Under the pieces are notes generated by a model. It did no database searches, was not told where the DNA came from, and saw nothing but the letters and a program-made list of their open reading frames with translations. Of a DNA stretch of 64,000 nt, positions 41,132-51,810 are shown in pieces. Location: contig NZ_JAQSJE010000001.1 of the NCBI RefSeq assembly GCF_028649535.1, forward strand, positions 62,001 to 126,000. Direction: 5' to 3'. Within the stretch, counting starts at the first letter, position 1; the number at the start of each line of letters is the position of its first letter. A program made the translations under genes and the position numbers. Source of the DNA: Mannheimia cairinae (GTDB lineage: Bacteria > Pseudomonadota > Gammaproteobacteria > Enterobacterales > Pasteurellaceae).

Positions 41132-42622
41132 CTATTTTTTACTTATCGCCCCTAAAATGCCTCGCATAATCTGTTTAGAAACTTGATTACGTAAGTTTCT
41201 ACCTACCGAGTGTGCAACCTGGCTAACGACTTGTTCTGCCACAGACTGATCTTTTTTCTTTTTAGAGCCGAAGATAGATGAGATAATTCCACCTAAGAAG
41301 CCATTATTCTCTTCTTCTGCAGCTTGCTGCTCTGCTTTCACTTGTTCAGCTTTAGCATTGAGTAATTCAAATGCTGATTCATTATCTACATATTGACTGT
41401 AGTGATGATATAAATCATCCTGTTTTACTAACGCTGTTCGTTCACTTGCCTCAAGCGGTGCTAATTGGCTTTTTGGTGGATAAATATAAGCAATTTCAAC
41501 GGGTGTTGGCATACCTTTTTCATCTAATACAGAAACTAATGCCTGACCTACACCTAGCTGGGTAATAGCTTCAACCACATTCACGTCTTTATTGGAACGA
41601 AATGTTTCTGCCGCTGATTTAACTGCTTTTTGATCACGTGGTGTAAAAGCACGTAGTGCGTGTTGAATACGATTACCTAATTGCCCGAGTACAGAATCTG
41701 GTAAATCTAATGGGTTTTGCGTAACAAAATAAACACCAACCCCTTTAGAGCGAATTAAGCGAACAACTTGTTCGATTTTATCGACTAATACTTTTGGTGC
41801 ACCGTCAAATAGCAAGTGAGCTTCATCAAAGAATAAAACAAATTTTGGTTTATCTGGATCGCCGACTTCTGGTAAATTTTCAAATAATTCAGCCATAAAC
41901 CAGAGCAAAAATGCACCATACATTCTTGGAGAGTTAATCAATTTTTCCGAATTAAGAATATTAATCACACCTCGTCCATTACGTGTTTGCATCCAATCTT
42001 GAAGATCTAATTCTGGTTCTCCAAATAAATTCGCAGCTCCTTCATTTTCAAGTGCTAATAATGCACGTTGAATTGCCCCAACGCTTGCCGCTGAAACGTT
42101 TCCGTATTCAACTCGGAATTCTTTTGCATTTTCTGCCACAAATTTTAGTAAAGCACGCAAATCTTTTAGATCGATAAGGAGCAATCCTTGGTCATCTGCT
42201 ACACGGAAAACTAAATTTAGCAAGCCTTCTTGGGTATCGTTTAAATTTAGTAAACGAGCAAGTAGCATTGGCCCCATTTCGGAAATGGTGGTACGAAGTG
42301 GAATACCTGTTTCGCCAAATACGTCCCAAAACGATACTGGGTAACCGTTTAAATACCCTTCGCCACCTAAATTAAATTTTTCAATACGTTCTGCAATTCT
42401 TCCCGAAAAATTACCCGCTTGTACAAGCCCTGAGAGGTCGCCTTTTACATCAACTAAAAAAACTGGTACACCATCATCACTAAAAGCTTCAGCAAGCTTA
42501 CGCAGTGTAACCGTTTTACCTGTACCAGTTGCACCTGCAACTAAACCGTGTCGGTTTGCCATTCTTGCATTTAATGAGATTTTTTGCCCTGATTCTGTTT
42601 GAGCAATTTCGTATAAATTCAT
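41132..42622 (-). CDS. HerA/FtsK-like ATPase, YjgR family (DUF853)
   Basis: 496 residues. Walker A GLVAGATGTGKTVTLRKLAEAF (near residue 30), Walker B KPKFVLFFDEAHLLFDGAP, and an ARG-finger-like FTPRDQKAVKSAAETFR segment. C-terminal tail rich in Gln, Ser and Lys. E. coli YjgR is similar; the family resembles HerA DNA translocases but its role is not established. Confidence 0.88.
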   Translation of the reverse strand: MNLYEIAQTESGQKISLNARMANRHGLVAGATGTGKTVTLRKLAEAFSDDGVPVFLVDVKGDLSGLVQAGNFSGRIAERIEKFNLGGEGYLNGYPVSFWDVFGETGIPLRTTISEMGPMLLARLLNLNDTQEGLLNLVFRVADDQGLLLIDLKDLRALLKFVAENAKEFRVEYGNVSAASVGAIQRALLALENEGAANLFGEPELDLQDWMQTRNGRGVINILNSEKLINSPRMYGAFLLWFMAELFENLPEVGDPDKPKFVLFFDEAHLLFDGAPKVLVDKIEQVVRLIRSKGVGVYFVTQNPLDLPDSVLGQLGNRIQHALRAFTPRDQKAVKSAAETFRSNKDVNVVEAITQLGVGQALVSVLDEKGMPTPVEIAYIYPPKSQLAPLEASERTALVKQDDLYHHYSQYVDNESAFELLNAKAEQVKAEQQAAEEENNGFLGGIISSIFGSKKKKDQSVAEQVVSQVAHSVGRNLRNQVSKQIMRGILGAISKK

Positions 42623-42656
42623 ATTTAATTCTCTAATTTCTTCTATAAATAAAAAA

Positions 42657-42962
42657 CTACCCTTTTATACCGATGCGAAACCCTTGTTCCCAGTTTTTTC
42701 GATATTTTGAAGGTAAGCGAGACAATGTATATCCACAATATGTACTACGTTGTTGGAGCATTTTTTGTTTTTCCGAACGGAAAGATTTTCCTACCCGATA
42801 ACCATCTAAATACCAATCATCACTATCTTTACATTGCGTGGTATTTATTCGTTTAGTGGTAATGTTATTAGCTATATTTTTTTGATGCCCATTATTCAAT
42901 GATGAACATCCCACAATAACCAAAAGCCCACTAAAAATAAGTGCCGATTTAATTAATTTCAT
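42657..42962 (-). CDS. small lipoprotein of unknown function (DUF2799-like)
   Basis: 101 residues with lipobox LVIVGCSS (Cys19). The mature part, DWYLDGYRVGKSFRSEKQKMLQQRSTYCGYTLSRLPSKYRKNWEQGFRIGI, resembles DUF2799-type lipoproteins with repeated G-x-x-x-G spacing and two further cysteines. Function unknown; alone between rhlB and the HerA-like gene. Confidence 0.7.
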   Translation of the reverse strand: MKLIKSALIFSGLLVIVGCSSLNNGHQKNIANNITTKRINTTQCKDSDDWYLDGYRVGKSFRSEKQKMLQQRSTYCGYTLSRLPSKYRKNWEQGFRIGIKG

Positions 42963-43032
42963 TTTGATCCTATAACCGCTAAAACACTCGCTAACCCCGA
43001 GTATTTTTATATTTTTAAATGAAACTAATATT

Positions 43033-44262
43033 TTAACGGCGACTATTTTTTTTCACAACAAAAGTATTTCTGCCACGTGTTCGGTTGATCTTCGGTAAAG
43101 CTAATAAAGATTCTTTATTATATTGGCTTACGGGAATCTGATGCCCGATATATTCTTCTATTGCAGGTAAATTTACGGCATAACGCTCACAAGCAAAACT
43201 TATAGAGTGACCGCTTTCACCTGCTCTGCCGGTTCTGCCAATACGGTGTACATAATCTTCCTTATCATCGGGTAAATCGTAATTAAACACGTGGGTAACA
43301 TCTGGAATATGCAATCCTCTTGCCGCCACATCGGTTACGACTAAAATATCTAGATTGCCTTTAGTAAAATTATCTAATAAAGATAACCGTTTTTTCTGAG
43401 GAATATCGCCTGTTAGCATACCTACACGGTGACCATCTGCCGAAAGATATTGCCAAATTTCTTCACATTTATGTTTGGTATTTGCAAAAATCATACAACG
43501 ATCTGGCCACTCTTCTTCTAACAACGTAAGCAATAGAGCCATTTTATCTTCATTAGAAGGGTAGAATAATTCCTCTTTAATACGATGCCCTGTACGTTGT
43601 AACGGCTCAATTTCTACATATTCTGCATTATGCATATCTTCATATGCCAACTCTCTTACACGAGGAGAAAGCGTTGCCGAGAAAAGTAATGTTAAACGCT
43701 CTTGTGGCTTTGGTGCTTTACGCATTAAATAACGAATATCTTTAATAAAACCAAGATCAAACATTCGATCGGCTTCATCAAGCACAATTACTTGGATCTT
43801 ATCTAAATTAATAACACCTTGCTTAACATAATCAATCACTCGCCCTGTTGTACCTACTAGCAGATCCACACCTTTTCCAATTTCTTGTAATTGTTTATCG
43901 TAGCCATCTCCACCATACGCTAATGCTAATTTTAAATCGGTATGTTGTAAAAATAGTTGGGCATCTGCGGCAATTTGAACTGCTAATTCACGAGTTGGAG
44001 CAAGAATTAATGCCCTCGGCTGATTTTTGTTTGTTTCGATTTCGTTGCTTAATAAATAATGAAATGTCGCAACCAAAAAAGCCAATGTTTTACCGGTTCC
44101 TGTTTGAGCTTGCCCCGCAATATCTTTACCCAATAGCGTGATAGGTAATGTTTTTGCTTGAATAGGGGTACAAAATTCAAAACCTTTACTATCAAGTGCA
44201 TTTAATACTCTTGAATGAATTGAAAAATCAATAAAGCGGTGTTCGGTAAGATGGTTTGACAT
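43033..44262 (-). CDS. rhlB: ATP-dependent RNA helicase RhlB
   Basis: 409 residues, DEAD-box. Q motif [14 protein letters not shown], Walker [28 protein letters not shown] (DEAD), SAT, and [10 protein letters not shown]. The start [27 protein letters not shown] matches E. coli RhlB, the degradosome helicase that opens structured mRNA for PNPase. It lacks the long C-terminal tail of other DEAD proteins. Confidence 0.95.
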   Translation of the reverse strand: MSNHLTEHRFIDFSIHSRVLNALDSKGFEFCTPIQAKTLPITLLGKDIAGQAQTGTGKTLAFLVATFHYLLSNEIETNKNQPRALILAPTRELAVQIAADAQLFLQHTDLKLALAYGGDGYDKQLQEIGKGVDLLVGTTGRVIDYVKQGVINLDKIQVIVLDEADRMFDLGFIKDIRYLMRKAPKPQERLTLLFSATLSPRVRELAYEDMHNAEYVEIEPLQRTGHRIKEELFYPSNEDKMALLLTLLEEEWPDRCMIFANTKHKCEEIWQYLSADGHRVGMLTGDIPQKKRLSLLDNFTKGNLDILVVTDVAARGLHIPDVTHVFNYDLPDDKEDYVHRIGRTGRAGESGHSISFACERYAVNLPAIEEYIGHQIPVSQYNKESLLALPKINRTRGRNTFVVKKNSRR

Positions 44263-44542
44263 AATTTTTCCTTGCGGTGATGAGATAATCTAGCTAATAG
44301 TAGCCATACGTTTGTTTACCTGTTAAAAAATACCATATTGCAGAAATATTAACAATTTTTAAACTTTAATGTTCAATTAAAATTCATCGTTTTATCAATT
44401 AACCACAAAATCTAGCCTAAACCTGGTTTAAGCTAGTTTCTAGCGAATATTTAGTTATTTTTGTTCTTCTTGGGAAGCCAAAGCTCCCTATTCGTTTTTA
44501 TGTTAAAATATGCAAAATTTTAACATAAACAGACCGCTTACA

Positions 44543-46483
44543 ATGATCTTTTTTACAGACTTAATTTTAAAACGAGGGCATTCTGTCCTGATTGAGAACA
44601 GCTCAGCAACCATTCACACAGGGCAGAAAGTAGGATTAGTCGGCAAAAACGGGTGTGGGAAATCGTCCCTTTTTGCATTGCTAAAAAATGAACTACAACC
44701 TGAGGGGGGCGATGTGTCGCTCCCTAAAAATTGGGCGATTTCGTGGGTAAATCAAGAAACTCCAGCGTTAGATATTTCCGCTTTAGATTATGTGATTCAA
44801 GGCGATCGTGAATATACACAACTAATGGCACAGCTTGATGAGGCAAATCATCAAAACGATGGCAACCAAATTGCCACTATTCACGCTCATTTAGACACTA
44901 TTGATGCTTGGACAATTCAATCCCGAGCCTCAACTCTGCTCAACGGTTTAGGTTTTAGCACCGAACAATTACAACTGCCGGTAAAATCTTTTTCGGGCGG
45001 TTGGCGAATGCGTCTTAACTTGGCACAAGCCCTGATTTGCCGTTCCGATCTTCTATTATTAGATGAACCAACCAACCACTTAGATTTAGATGCGGTAATT
45101 TGGCTCGAACGTTGGCTAACTAATTATCGTGGCACATTGTTGTTAATTTCGCACGATCGTGATTTCCTAGATCCGATTATTGACCGTGTGATTCACATTG
45201 AACATCAAAAACTCAACGAATACACCGGCAACTACACCTCTTTTGAAATTCAGCGAGCGACCAAAATTGCCCAACAAAATGCGGCTTTCCAACAACAGCA
45301 ACGCAAAGTGGCACATTTGCAAAGTTTTATCGACCGCTTCAAAGCCAAAGCCACAAAAGCGAAACAGGCACAAAGCCGAATTAAAGCGTTGGAAAAAATG
45401 GAGCTTATCACCCCAGCTTATGCCGACTCCCCATTTGAATTTGAATTTCGCCCACCGCTTGCCTTGCCTAGCCCATTGTTGATGATGGAAAAAGTGAGTG
45501 CCGGCTATGGGGAAAAAACCGTATTGGAATCGGTAAAACTTAATCTTGTGCCGGGTTCTCGCATTGGTTTGCTTGGGCGAAATGGAGCAGGTAAATCGAC
45601 CCTGATTAAATTATTAGCAGGTGAAATTCCAGCTCAAAGTGGTAAAACCCAGCTCGCCAAAGGTGTTCAGCTAGGTTATTTTGCACAACATCAGGTCGAT
45701 ACGCTACGCTTTGATGAAAGCCCGCTTTGGCATTTGCAGAAAATTGCCCCAGAAAAAACCGAGCAAGAATTACGCAACTACTTAGGCGGTTTTGATTTTA
45801 AAGGCGACAAAGTTACCCAAGCGGTAAAATCCTTCTCGGGTGGAGAAAAGGCTCGCTTAGTGCTTGCTCTTATTGTGTGGCAACGCCCGAATTTGCTGTT
45901 GTTAGATGAGCCGACCAACCATTTAGATTTAGAAATGCGACAAGCCCTTACCGATGCCCTAACTTATTATGAAGGCTCTTTAGTTGTGGTTTCGCACGAC
46001 CGCCATTTACTACGTAGCACGGTAAACGAATTTTATTTAGTTCATAATCACAAAGTCGAAGAGTTTAAAGGCGATTTAGACGACTACCAAAAATGGCTAA
46101 ACGAACAAAATGCACTGGCAAATGAACCCAAATCGGTACTTGCAAAAAGTTCGGAAAATTCAACCGCTTGCACACCGGCTACAAACAGCGAAAACAGTGC
46201 GGCAAACCGTAAAGAGCAAAAACGGCTAGAGGCAGAGCTCCGCCAACAAACCGCCCCATTGCGTAAAAAAATCACTCAACTTGAAAAAGAGCTAGAAAAA
46301 GCCACCGAAAAACTTACTAAATTAGAAGAAATGCTGGCAAGCAGTGAAATTTACGAGGCGGAAAACAAAGCCAAACTGACCGAAACCCTTGCCAAGCAGC
46401 TTGAAGCTAAAAAGCAAGTGGAAGAAATTGAAATGCAATGGCTAGAGGCACAAGAACAGTTAGAAGAAATGCTTTCGGCATAA
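44543..46483 (+). CDS. yheS: ABC-F ATPase YheS
   Basis: 646 residues from ATG 44543 (MIFFTDLILKRGHSVLIENSSATIHTGQKVGLVGKNGCGKSSL), aligned with E. coli YheS; an upstream ATG adds 11 residues without support. Two ABC cassettes: GKNGCGKSS with FSGGWRMRLNLAQAL and LLLLDEPTNHLDLDAVIWLE, and GRNGAGKST with FSGGEKARLVLALIVWQ. The P-site interaction linker (QQQQRKVAHLQSFIDRFKAKATKAKQAQSRIKALEKME) sits between them; a Lys/Glu coiled coil ends the protein. ABC-F proteins act on stalled ribosomes. Confidence 0.95.
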   Translation: MIFFTDLILKRGHSVLIENSSATIHTGQKVGLVGKNGCGKSSLFALLKNELQPEGGDVSLPKNWAISWVNQETPALDISALDYVIQGDREYTQLMAQLDEANHQNDGNQIATIHAHLDTIDAWTIQSRASTLLNGLGFSTEQLQLPVKSFSGGWRMRLNLAQALICRSDLLLLDEPTNHLDLDAVIWLERWLTNYRGTLLLISHDRDFLDPIIDRVIHIEHQKLNEYTGNYTSFEIQRATKIAQQNAAFQQQQRKVAHLQSFIDRFKAKATKAKQAQSRIKALEKMELITPAYADSPFEFEFRPPLALPSPLLMMEKVSAGYGEKTVLESVKLNLVPGSRIGLLGRNGAGKSTLIKLLAGEIPAQSGKTQLAKGVQLGYFAQHQVDTLRFDESPLWHLQKIAPEKTEQELRNYLGGFDFKGDKVTQAVKSFSGGEKARLVLALIVWQRPNLLLLDEPTNHLDLEMRQALTDALTYYEGSLVVVSHDRHLLRSTVNEFYLVHNHKVEEFKGDLDDYQKWLNEQNALANEPKSVLAKSSENSTACTPATNSENSAANRKEQKRLEAELRQQTAPLRKKITQLEKELEKATEKLTKLEEMLASSEIYEAENKAKLTETLAKQLEAKKQVEEIEMQWLEAQEQLEEMLSA

Positions 46484-46772
46484 TATTTCTATTCATTGAA
46501 ACAGCTCTTTGATGTGCAAGCCCCGATGGTGCGAGCGTCCTCGCTCGTACCCAAACAAGCGGTCTATTTCCCGCCAAAATTTGCAAACTTACCCAATTAC
46601 TCTCTCTACTTATTTCGCTAAACGCTTCAATAAGCGGTCTCTCTCCCTAAGGGCGAGAGCTTCAAAAAAATCAGCCTCAACGAGGCTGACTTATACTTAA
46701 CCCTGTACGGCTATGCCGTGCTGGGCTACGAACTCTACCGTACTAGGCCACTATCACTTCGGCAATTAACTA
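46484..46772. other. gene-free stretch with several hairpins
   Basis: Holds GTGCGAGCG-TCC-TCGCTCGTAC (46530-46552), GCTCTCGCC..GAGAGA-type pairing (46639-46660), the thiI terminator, two uptake-signal cores and a GC-rich tail with repeated GGCTA words. No ORF of interest. Confidence 0.5.
46664..46689 (-). terminator. terminator after thiI
   Basis: TCAGCCTC-GTT-GAGGCTGA followed by seven Ts on the reverse strand; it lies about 85 bases beyond the stop. Confidence 0.8.
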
Positions 46773-48224
46773 CTATTTTGCTCGAAACACCTTCACATTT
46801 GTGTAGCCATTTTCTTTTAAATAAAGAGCCTGCAATTTGCTCATTACTCCTCGTTGGCAATAGAGTAAATATGTTTTACTTTGATCAAGGCTCGCAAATT
46901 GGCTAGAAAGTTTATAAAACGGTAGTTCTTTAACTGCTACACCTTCTAAACTAAATGGTTTTTCATCTACTTCTTCAGGGCTACGGATATCTAAAATAAT
47001 ATCGTTTTCAGCAAGTTCTGAGGTGGTTTCTACAGACACAACTTCTTGTTCTGTTTGTTGTGCAATTTCACGAATGTCTAAATAATTTGCATTTTGAACC
47101 GCTTGTTCAAGCACATCGAAATTGAAATTTCCCTCTTCTTCTAAAATTTTACTTTCAATCGCTTTTACTGTTGGATTTTTAGAGATCACACCACAGAATT
47201 CCGGCATAGATTTTGCAATATCGTCAGTGCCAATCGCTTTTGCCATTGCAATAATTTGCTCTTTATCGTGCGTGATGAGCGGACGTAAAACTAAAGTATC
47301 AGAAGCTTTATCAATTAAACGCAAATTAGTCAGTGTTTGGCTAGAAACTTGCCCCAAGGCTTCACCGGTTACAATCGCTTGAATATCGAAACGTTCTGCG
47401 ATTTTGCTTGCCGCACGTACCATCATACGTTTTAACACAACTCCCATTTGCCCGTTATCGACTTTTTCTAAAATTTCGCCGACCACATTTTCAAAATTAA
47501 TTGCAATAAAACGCACTTTATGCGAAGTGCTGTAACGGCTCCAAATATGGTAAGCCATTTGTTTTACACCAATTTCGTGAGCAGCTCCACCTAAATTAAA
47601 GAAACAGTAATGCACTCGAGAACCACGGCGAATCAACATATAGCTTGATACACCTGAATCAAATCCACCTGAAATCAGTGAAAGCACGTCTTCTTGAGTA
47701 CCGATTGGATAACCGCCTAACCCTTCGTGACGAGCTTTAATCAGCAACATTTTATCGTGTTCAATATCAATTCTTACCGTTACATCTGGGTGCGTTAATT
47801 TTACTTTTGCACTTTCAATACGTTGATTTAAACCACCGCCAACATAACGCTCCACATCTAATGAACGGAAATCGTGCTTACCTTTACGGCGAACTCGTAC
47901 GCTAAAAGTTTTTCCTTCAAGTTCATCTTTTACCGCAGAATAAGTTTGCTCAAAAATATCGTGCATATCGGTAAAAGGAGTTTCTTCCACTTCTAAAATA
48001 TGATGAATGCCCGGTGTACGTTTAAGTAAATCTAAAACAAGCGGAGCCTCTTCTTCAAGCTTAGCTCGCACTTCGATAAAATCCCAATGGCGAACAACAG
48101 ACACATTTTCGGTTTCTTTTAAAAGCACATTGCGGATATTTGAGGTTAAAATTTTGATAAAGCGTTTACGAACAGAATCGCTTTTAATCATAATTTCAGG
48201 GAAAAGTTTAATAATAAATTTCAT
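46773..48224 (-). CDS. thiI: tRNA 4-thiouridine synthase / sulfurtransferase ThiI
   Basis: 483 residues. N-terminal ferredoxin-like and THUMP domains, PP-loop ATPase [20 protein letters not shown], and a C-terminal rhodanese domain with the persulfide cysteine in [20 protein letters not shown]. It adds sulfur to U8 of tRNAs and supplies sulfur to thiamine thiazole synthesis; the rhodanese domain makes it the long enterobacterial type. Confidence 0.97.
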   Translation of the reverse strand: MKFIIKLFPEIMIKSDSVRKRFIKILTSNIRNVLLKETENVSVVRHWDFIEVRAKLEEEAPLVLDLLKRTPGIHHILEVEETPFTDMHDIFEQTYSAVKDELEGKTFSVRVRRKGKHDFRSLDVERYVGGGLNQRIESAKVKLTHPDVTVRIDIEHDKMLLIKARHEGLGGYPIGTQEDVLSLISGGFDSGVSSYMLIRRGSRVHYCFFNLGGAAHEIGVKQMAYHIWSRYSTSHKVRFIAINFENVVGEILEKVDNGQMGVVLKRMMVRAASKIAERFDIQAIVTGEALGQVSSQTLTNLRLIDKASDTLVLRPLITHDKEQIIAMAKAIGTDDIAKSMPEFCGVISKNPTVKAIESKILEEEGNFNFDVLEQAVQNANYLDIREIAQQTEQEVVSVETTSELAENDIILDIRSPEEVDEKPFSLEGVAVKELPFYKLSSQFASLDQSKTYLLYCQRGVMSKLQALYLKENGYTNVKVFRAK

Positions 48225-48338
48225 ACTACTTAATGTTTGGGATTAAAAATAGGGGCTATTTTAGCGGTTTATCGGCGAAAAGCCTAGAGAAAAGAAAATC
48301 CTCAAACTAGGTTGAGGATTTGCAAATTTAGAGAGAAA

Positions 48339-49199
48339 TTAGACCGCTTGTAAATTCTGTTCGTAAGCTTGTAGCGTATTTTGCATTAACATTGCAACGG
48401 TCATCGGCCCTACACCGCCTGGCACTGGTGTAATAAAACTCGCTTTTTGCGATGCCACCGCATATTCTACATCGCCTTTTAATTTGCCGTCTGCTCCACG
48501 ATTAATGCCAACATCTATCACAACCGCTCCATCTTTAACCCATTCACCAGGAATAAATTCTGGCTTGCCAACCGCAACAACTAAAAGATCTGCTTGGCGA
48601 ATATGGCTTTCTAAATCTTTAGTAAAGCGATGAGTTACCGTTACCGTACAACCTGCTAATAACAATTCTAATGCCATTGGGCGACCAACAATATTCGATG
48701 CCCCAACAATCACTGCGTGCTGACCATATAAATTAATTCCAGTACTTTCTAGCAATTTCATTACACCATAAGGTGTGCAAGAACGTAAAGTTGGGATACG
48801 TTGAGCCAATCGACCAACATTATAAGGATGAAAACCATCTACATCTTTATGGGGTGCTATCGCTTCAATCACTTTTGTAGAATCAATCTGTTTCGGTAAA
48901 GGTAATTGCACTAAGATACCATCAATACTTTCATCTTGGTTTAATTGTTCAATTAAATCTAATAATTCGCTTTCCGTTGTATCAGCAGATAAATCATAAG
49001 ATTTAGAATAAATGCCTATTTCCTCACAACTTTTACGTTTACTGCCGACATACACTTGAGATGCAGGATCCGCCCCGACAAGAATAACTGCAAGCCCAGG
49101 CTTACGCTTTCCCTGTTCTATATATTGGGTTATTTTTTTACTAATATCGAGCTTAATTTGCGATGCCATCGCACTTCCAGAAATAACTTGTGCAGCCAT
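48339..49199 (-). CDS. folD: methylenetetrahydrofolate dehydrogenase / cyclohydrolase
   Basis: 286 residues from ATG 49199 after GGGAGGGAA. Bifunctional Fol[11 protein letters not shown]-type region with catalytic lysine ([15 protein letters not shown]), [32 protein letters not shown] site [18 protein letters not shown] and [18 protein letters not shown]. It interconverts methylene-THF, methenyl-THF and formyl-THF. Confidence 0.97.
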   Translation of the reverse strand: MAAQVISGSAMASQIKLDISKKITQYIEQGKRKPGLAVILVGADPASQVYVGSKRKSCEEIGIYSKSYDLSADTTESELLDLIEQLNQDESIDGILVQLPLPKQIDSTKVIEAIAPHKDVDGFHPYNVGRLAQRIPTLRSCTPYGVMKLLESTGINLYGQHAVIVGASNIVGRPMALELLLAGCTVTVTHRFTKDLESHIRQADLLVVAVGKPEFIPGEWVKDGAVVIDVGINRGADGKLKGDVEYAVASQKASFITPVPGGVGPMTVAMLMQNTLQAYEQNLQAV

Positions 49200-49366
49200 T
49201 TTCCCTCCCAAAAAATTATTTTACGAAAGCGTTTGCTATTTTCGCAAAAAATTCGCTTTTTGATAAGTTAAATTTAAGTAGCGGATAAAGTTCCACCATT
49301 TAAACTCATCTTAAGTAAAAAAAGATTGACTGTTTCATAAAGAAATCTATAATCAACTACATCTTT

Positions 49367-49443
49367 CGGCGAGTAGCGCAGCTTGGTAGCGCAACTGGTT
49401 TGGGACCAGTGGGTCGTAGGTTCAAATCCTATCTCGCCGACCA
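49367..49443 (+). tRNA. tRNA-Pro (anticodon TGG)
   Basis: 77 bases with CCA; CGGCGAG pairs with CTCGCCG; anticodon loop TTTGGGA. Confidence 0.95.
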
Positions 49444-49467
49444 CTTCTTCTATTTTCAAATTTCTCT

Positions 49468-49544
<77 letters not shown>

Positions 49545-49575
49545 TTAAATTCCTTTAAATTCAATCACTTATACA

Positions 49576-50631
49576 CTACGCAACCAGTTTTAATTTTGGT
49601 TCATTTTGCGAATGTTCCGTAAATGTACCGTAAATTTCGACCTTGTTTGCGTGTTCTAGCAGGTGATCTGCATTTAAATGGGCGTATTTTTTAACCATTT
49701 CTAAGGTTTCCCAACCACCTAATTCTTTTAATGTAAAAAGTGGAGTTCCTGCTTGAATGTGCCAACTCGCCCAAGTGTGACGGAGGTCATGAAAGTGGAA
49801 ATCCGATAGCAAGCATTTTTTTGTAGCCAAATTAAATGCTTTTCGGTTAATATCCTGTAAAGGATTACCGTTCTTGCCAACAAATACATATTTAGAATGG
49901 CGGTGGCGGATAGATTCAAGCAGCTTAATTGCCTCTTGATTCAGTAATAGCGATCGTGCCTTACCTGATTTAGCGACATCATTAGTCACGATTGCTACCT
50001 TTCTCACAAAATCTATCTTATCCCAAGTCATTGTTAAAATTTCTGTACGTCTTGCTCCTGTCATCAAGGCGAACTTGCAGATAGATTTCATCCAGTCTGA
50101 ACTTAATTTATCTATTAGCTGTTTAGCCTGATCTTTGGTGATCCAACGTACACGAATTGGCGGCTCTTTCTTTTTCGGTATGTGTGGGACTGCATCCAAC
50201 ATACCAAGTTTATGAGCGATATTTAATACTCTCGATAAAGATTTTACATACTTATTTTGCGTACTATGAGATAGAGGCTTTTTCGTATTTGCATTCTTTT
50301 TCGGGATATTTAGAATAATCTCCTGAGCTGTTAAAGAGCTGAGTTCACGACCGGCGAATTTAGATAGCCAGTATTCAGCGTGTCGCTTTTTAGTGGCTTT
50401 GTCCTTTAATTCTTCGGCAGAGCGAACGTAATGAAGCAAAGCATCTTCAAAGATATATTTTCTTTTTTCTTCGAGTTTATCTTCTGCCCACATTTCTTGC
50501 TTGATTTTATCGTGATACTGCTGAGCTTCACGTTTTACAAGCGTGCGAGTGCTTCTCTTAATTCTCTTGCCGTTTGGGGTTGTGATATCAACCCACCACG
50601 GACCGTTTGCTTTTCGTCTGTAGATCGACAT
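49576..50631 (-). CDS. int: phage tyrosine integrase
   Basis: 351 residues. N-terminal arm-binding region (MSIYRRKANGPWWVDITTPNGKRIKRSTRT), core-binding domain, catalytic domain with the family tetrad: Arg in MTGARRTEILTMTW, H-x-x-R in FHDLRHTWASWHIQAG, and Tyr in EMVKKYAHLNADH. GAGGAG precedes ATG 50631. The start overlaps the upstream excisionase-like gene by 97 bases. It joins phage and host DNA at tRNA-Arg. Confidence 0.95.
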   Translation of the reverse strand: MSIYRRKANGPWWVDITTPNGKRIKRSTRTLVKREAQQYHDKIKQEMWAEDKLEEKRKYIFEDALLHYVRSAEELKDKATKKRHAEYWLSKFAGRELSSLTAQEIILNIPKKNANTKKPLSHSTQNKYVKSLSRVLNIAHKLGMLDAVPHIPKKKEPPIRVRWITKDQAKQLIDKLSSDWMKSICKFALMTGARRTEILTMTWDKIDFVRKVAIVTNDVAKSGKARSLLLNQEAIKLLESIRHRHSKYVFVGKNGNPLQDINRKAFNLATKKCLLSDFHFHDLRHTWASWHIQAGTPLFTLKELGGWETLEMVKKYAHLNADHLLEHANKVEIYGTFTEHSQNEPKLKLVA

Positions 50632-50858
50632 TTTTTATTCTCCTCGACCGACAGAGATAACCCTCGGCCATTATCAGATCGTTTTCTTATTGGGTCAATA
50701 CCGGCTCGCTTTTTGGCTCTTTCCAAATCTTCTCGGTTGATCCGCCAAACTTCCGAGCCTGCCATTTTAAAAAACCCCCAATCGGCTAAGTGTTGGCGGA
50801 CTGTATTTGGGTGGCAACTTAATTCTTCTGCCACTTGATTAATAGTGAGATGTTCCAT
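50535..50858 (-). CDS. excisionase-like small helix-turn-helix protein
   Basis: 107 residues; MEHLTINQVAEELSCHPNTVRQHLADWGFFKMAGSEVWRINREDLERAKKRAG is a MerR/Xis-like winged helix, followed by a basic tail. GGAGGAAG precedes the ATG. Position just before int with a 97-base out-of-frame overlap suits an excisionase or an int regulator. Confidence 0.7.
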   Translation of the reverse strand: MEHLTINQVAEELSCHPNTVRQHLADWGFFKMAGSEVWRINREDLERAKKRAGIDPIRKRSDNGRGLSLSVEENKKCRSTDEKQTVRGGLISQPQTARELREALARL

Positions 50859-50884
50859 TCATTACTTCCTCCAGATAATAAAAA

Positions 50885-50905
50885 ACCGCTTGAGTTACAA
50901 GCGGT
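50885..50905 (-). terminator. uptake-signal hairpin terminator
   Basis: ACCGCTTG-TAACT-CAAGCGGT followed by TTTTTATT on the reverse strand, after the small secreted-peptide ORF. Confidence 0.75.
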
Positions 50906-50928
50906 CGATTTTGTTTAAAAATTTACTT

Positions 50929-51036
50929 TTAGCGTTGAGCCATACAAATTTTGCCATCGCAGTCATTGCCTAACTCTAAGTAGTCGGCAGCAACTGCAAA
51001 GGCGGTTAAAAATAGAATGATTTTTGCGTATTTCAT
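50929..51036 (-). CDS. 35-residue secreted or membrane peptide
   Basis: MKYAKIILFLTAFAVAADYLELG then NDCDGKICMAQR: a hydrophobic leader followed by a short tail with two cysteines. AAGGA precedes it by about 7 bases and a good terminator follows, so it looks like a real small gene. A second ATG one codon upstream (51039) is possible. Function unknown; a small phage membrane peptide. Confidence 0.55.
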   Translation of the reverse strand: MKYAKIILFLTAFAVAADYLELGNDCDGKICMAQR

Positions 51037-51110
51037 CATCTAATCCTTAAATTTTGGGTGCAGAAAACCGCCACTTGATTTTTCACAAGCGGTCGGTTTT
51101 TATGGATCTT

Positions 51111-51800
51111 TTACAACTCGTATTTACGCGTTGGTGGTGTAGGGTGTTTGACGATTCTTGCCAAGCCTTTTAATTGATAATCGCGTAGCGTTTTGAGCGC
51201 TTTGTAGTAATGCGCTTCTTGGTAAGGATCAGGATTAAAATCTTTTGTCATTGGTTCAAGAACACTTTTCATTACACCAAGTGTAGTTTGATATTCAGTG
51301 TAATGCGTGTACGCGGTTGAGCCAAAATGTGAGCCGATATTGCTGAGTGGTTGGTGTAGTTGTCCTAATAGCTCTAGGTTGTTGTAGAGCGCAAACCACA
51401 TGCTTACAAGGCGTAAGCAAGTATCTTCGGTAAACTCAAACGTGTATTTTTTCTCTGGTTCAGGCAAAGCCAGTTGTTGCTGTTTTACTTCGCCTTTGTG
51501 CATTGCAATAAATGCCCGTAGGACGACTAAATGGAATTTCGGGGAAATCCACATTGCGTAAGCTAGGGCGATTTCTTCACAGGCAAATGTTCCGCCTTGT
51601 GTGCCTCGTAGGGCTTTTATTGGAATAATCGCTGGGCTGTCTTTTTGAATTTCCGCAACAAGATCTTGCGTTGTGTCTAGTCGTGTGAAATTACTTGGTT
51701 GATGACTTTTACCATTACCGCTTAATTGGTGTAAATCGTTTAAGCTGAATAGATTTTCGTATTGGCGGATTGCCGTGTTGAGAATGGTTAAATTTGACAT
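51111..51800 (-). CDS. KilA-N-type phage antirepressor-like protein
   Basis: 229 residues. The first 110 residues (MSNLTILNTAIRQYENLFSLNDLHQLSGNGKSHQPSNFTRLDTTQDLVAEIQ..GTFACEEIALAYAMWISPKFHLVVLRAF) are a KilA-N domain, a DNA-binding module of phage antirepressors. The second half (EDTCLRLVSMWFALYNNLELLGQLHQPLSNIGSHFGS..) is helical. Its mRNA leader folds around the start and is preceded by a c4-like antisense RNA, the arrangement known for P1/P7 ant genes. SD GGGGC is weak and lies inside a predicted stem. Confidence 0.78.
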   Translation of the reverse strand: MSNLTILNTAIRQYENLFSLNDLHQLSGNGKSHQPSNFTRLDTTQDLVAEIQKDSPAIIPIKALRGTQGGTFACEEIALAYAMWISPKFHLVVLRAFIAMHKGEVKQQQLALPEPEKKYTFEFTEDTCLRLVSMWFALYNNLELLGQLHQPLSNIGSHFGSTAYTHYTEYQTTLGVMKSVLEPMTKDFNPDPYQEAHYYKALKTLRDYQLKGLARIVKHPTPPTRKYEL

Positions 51801-51810
51801 TTTTATGCCC

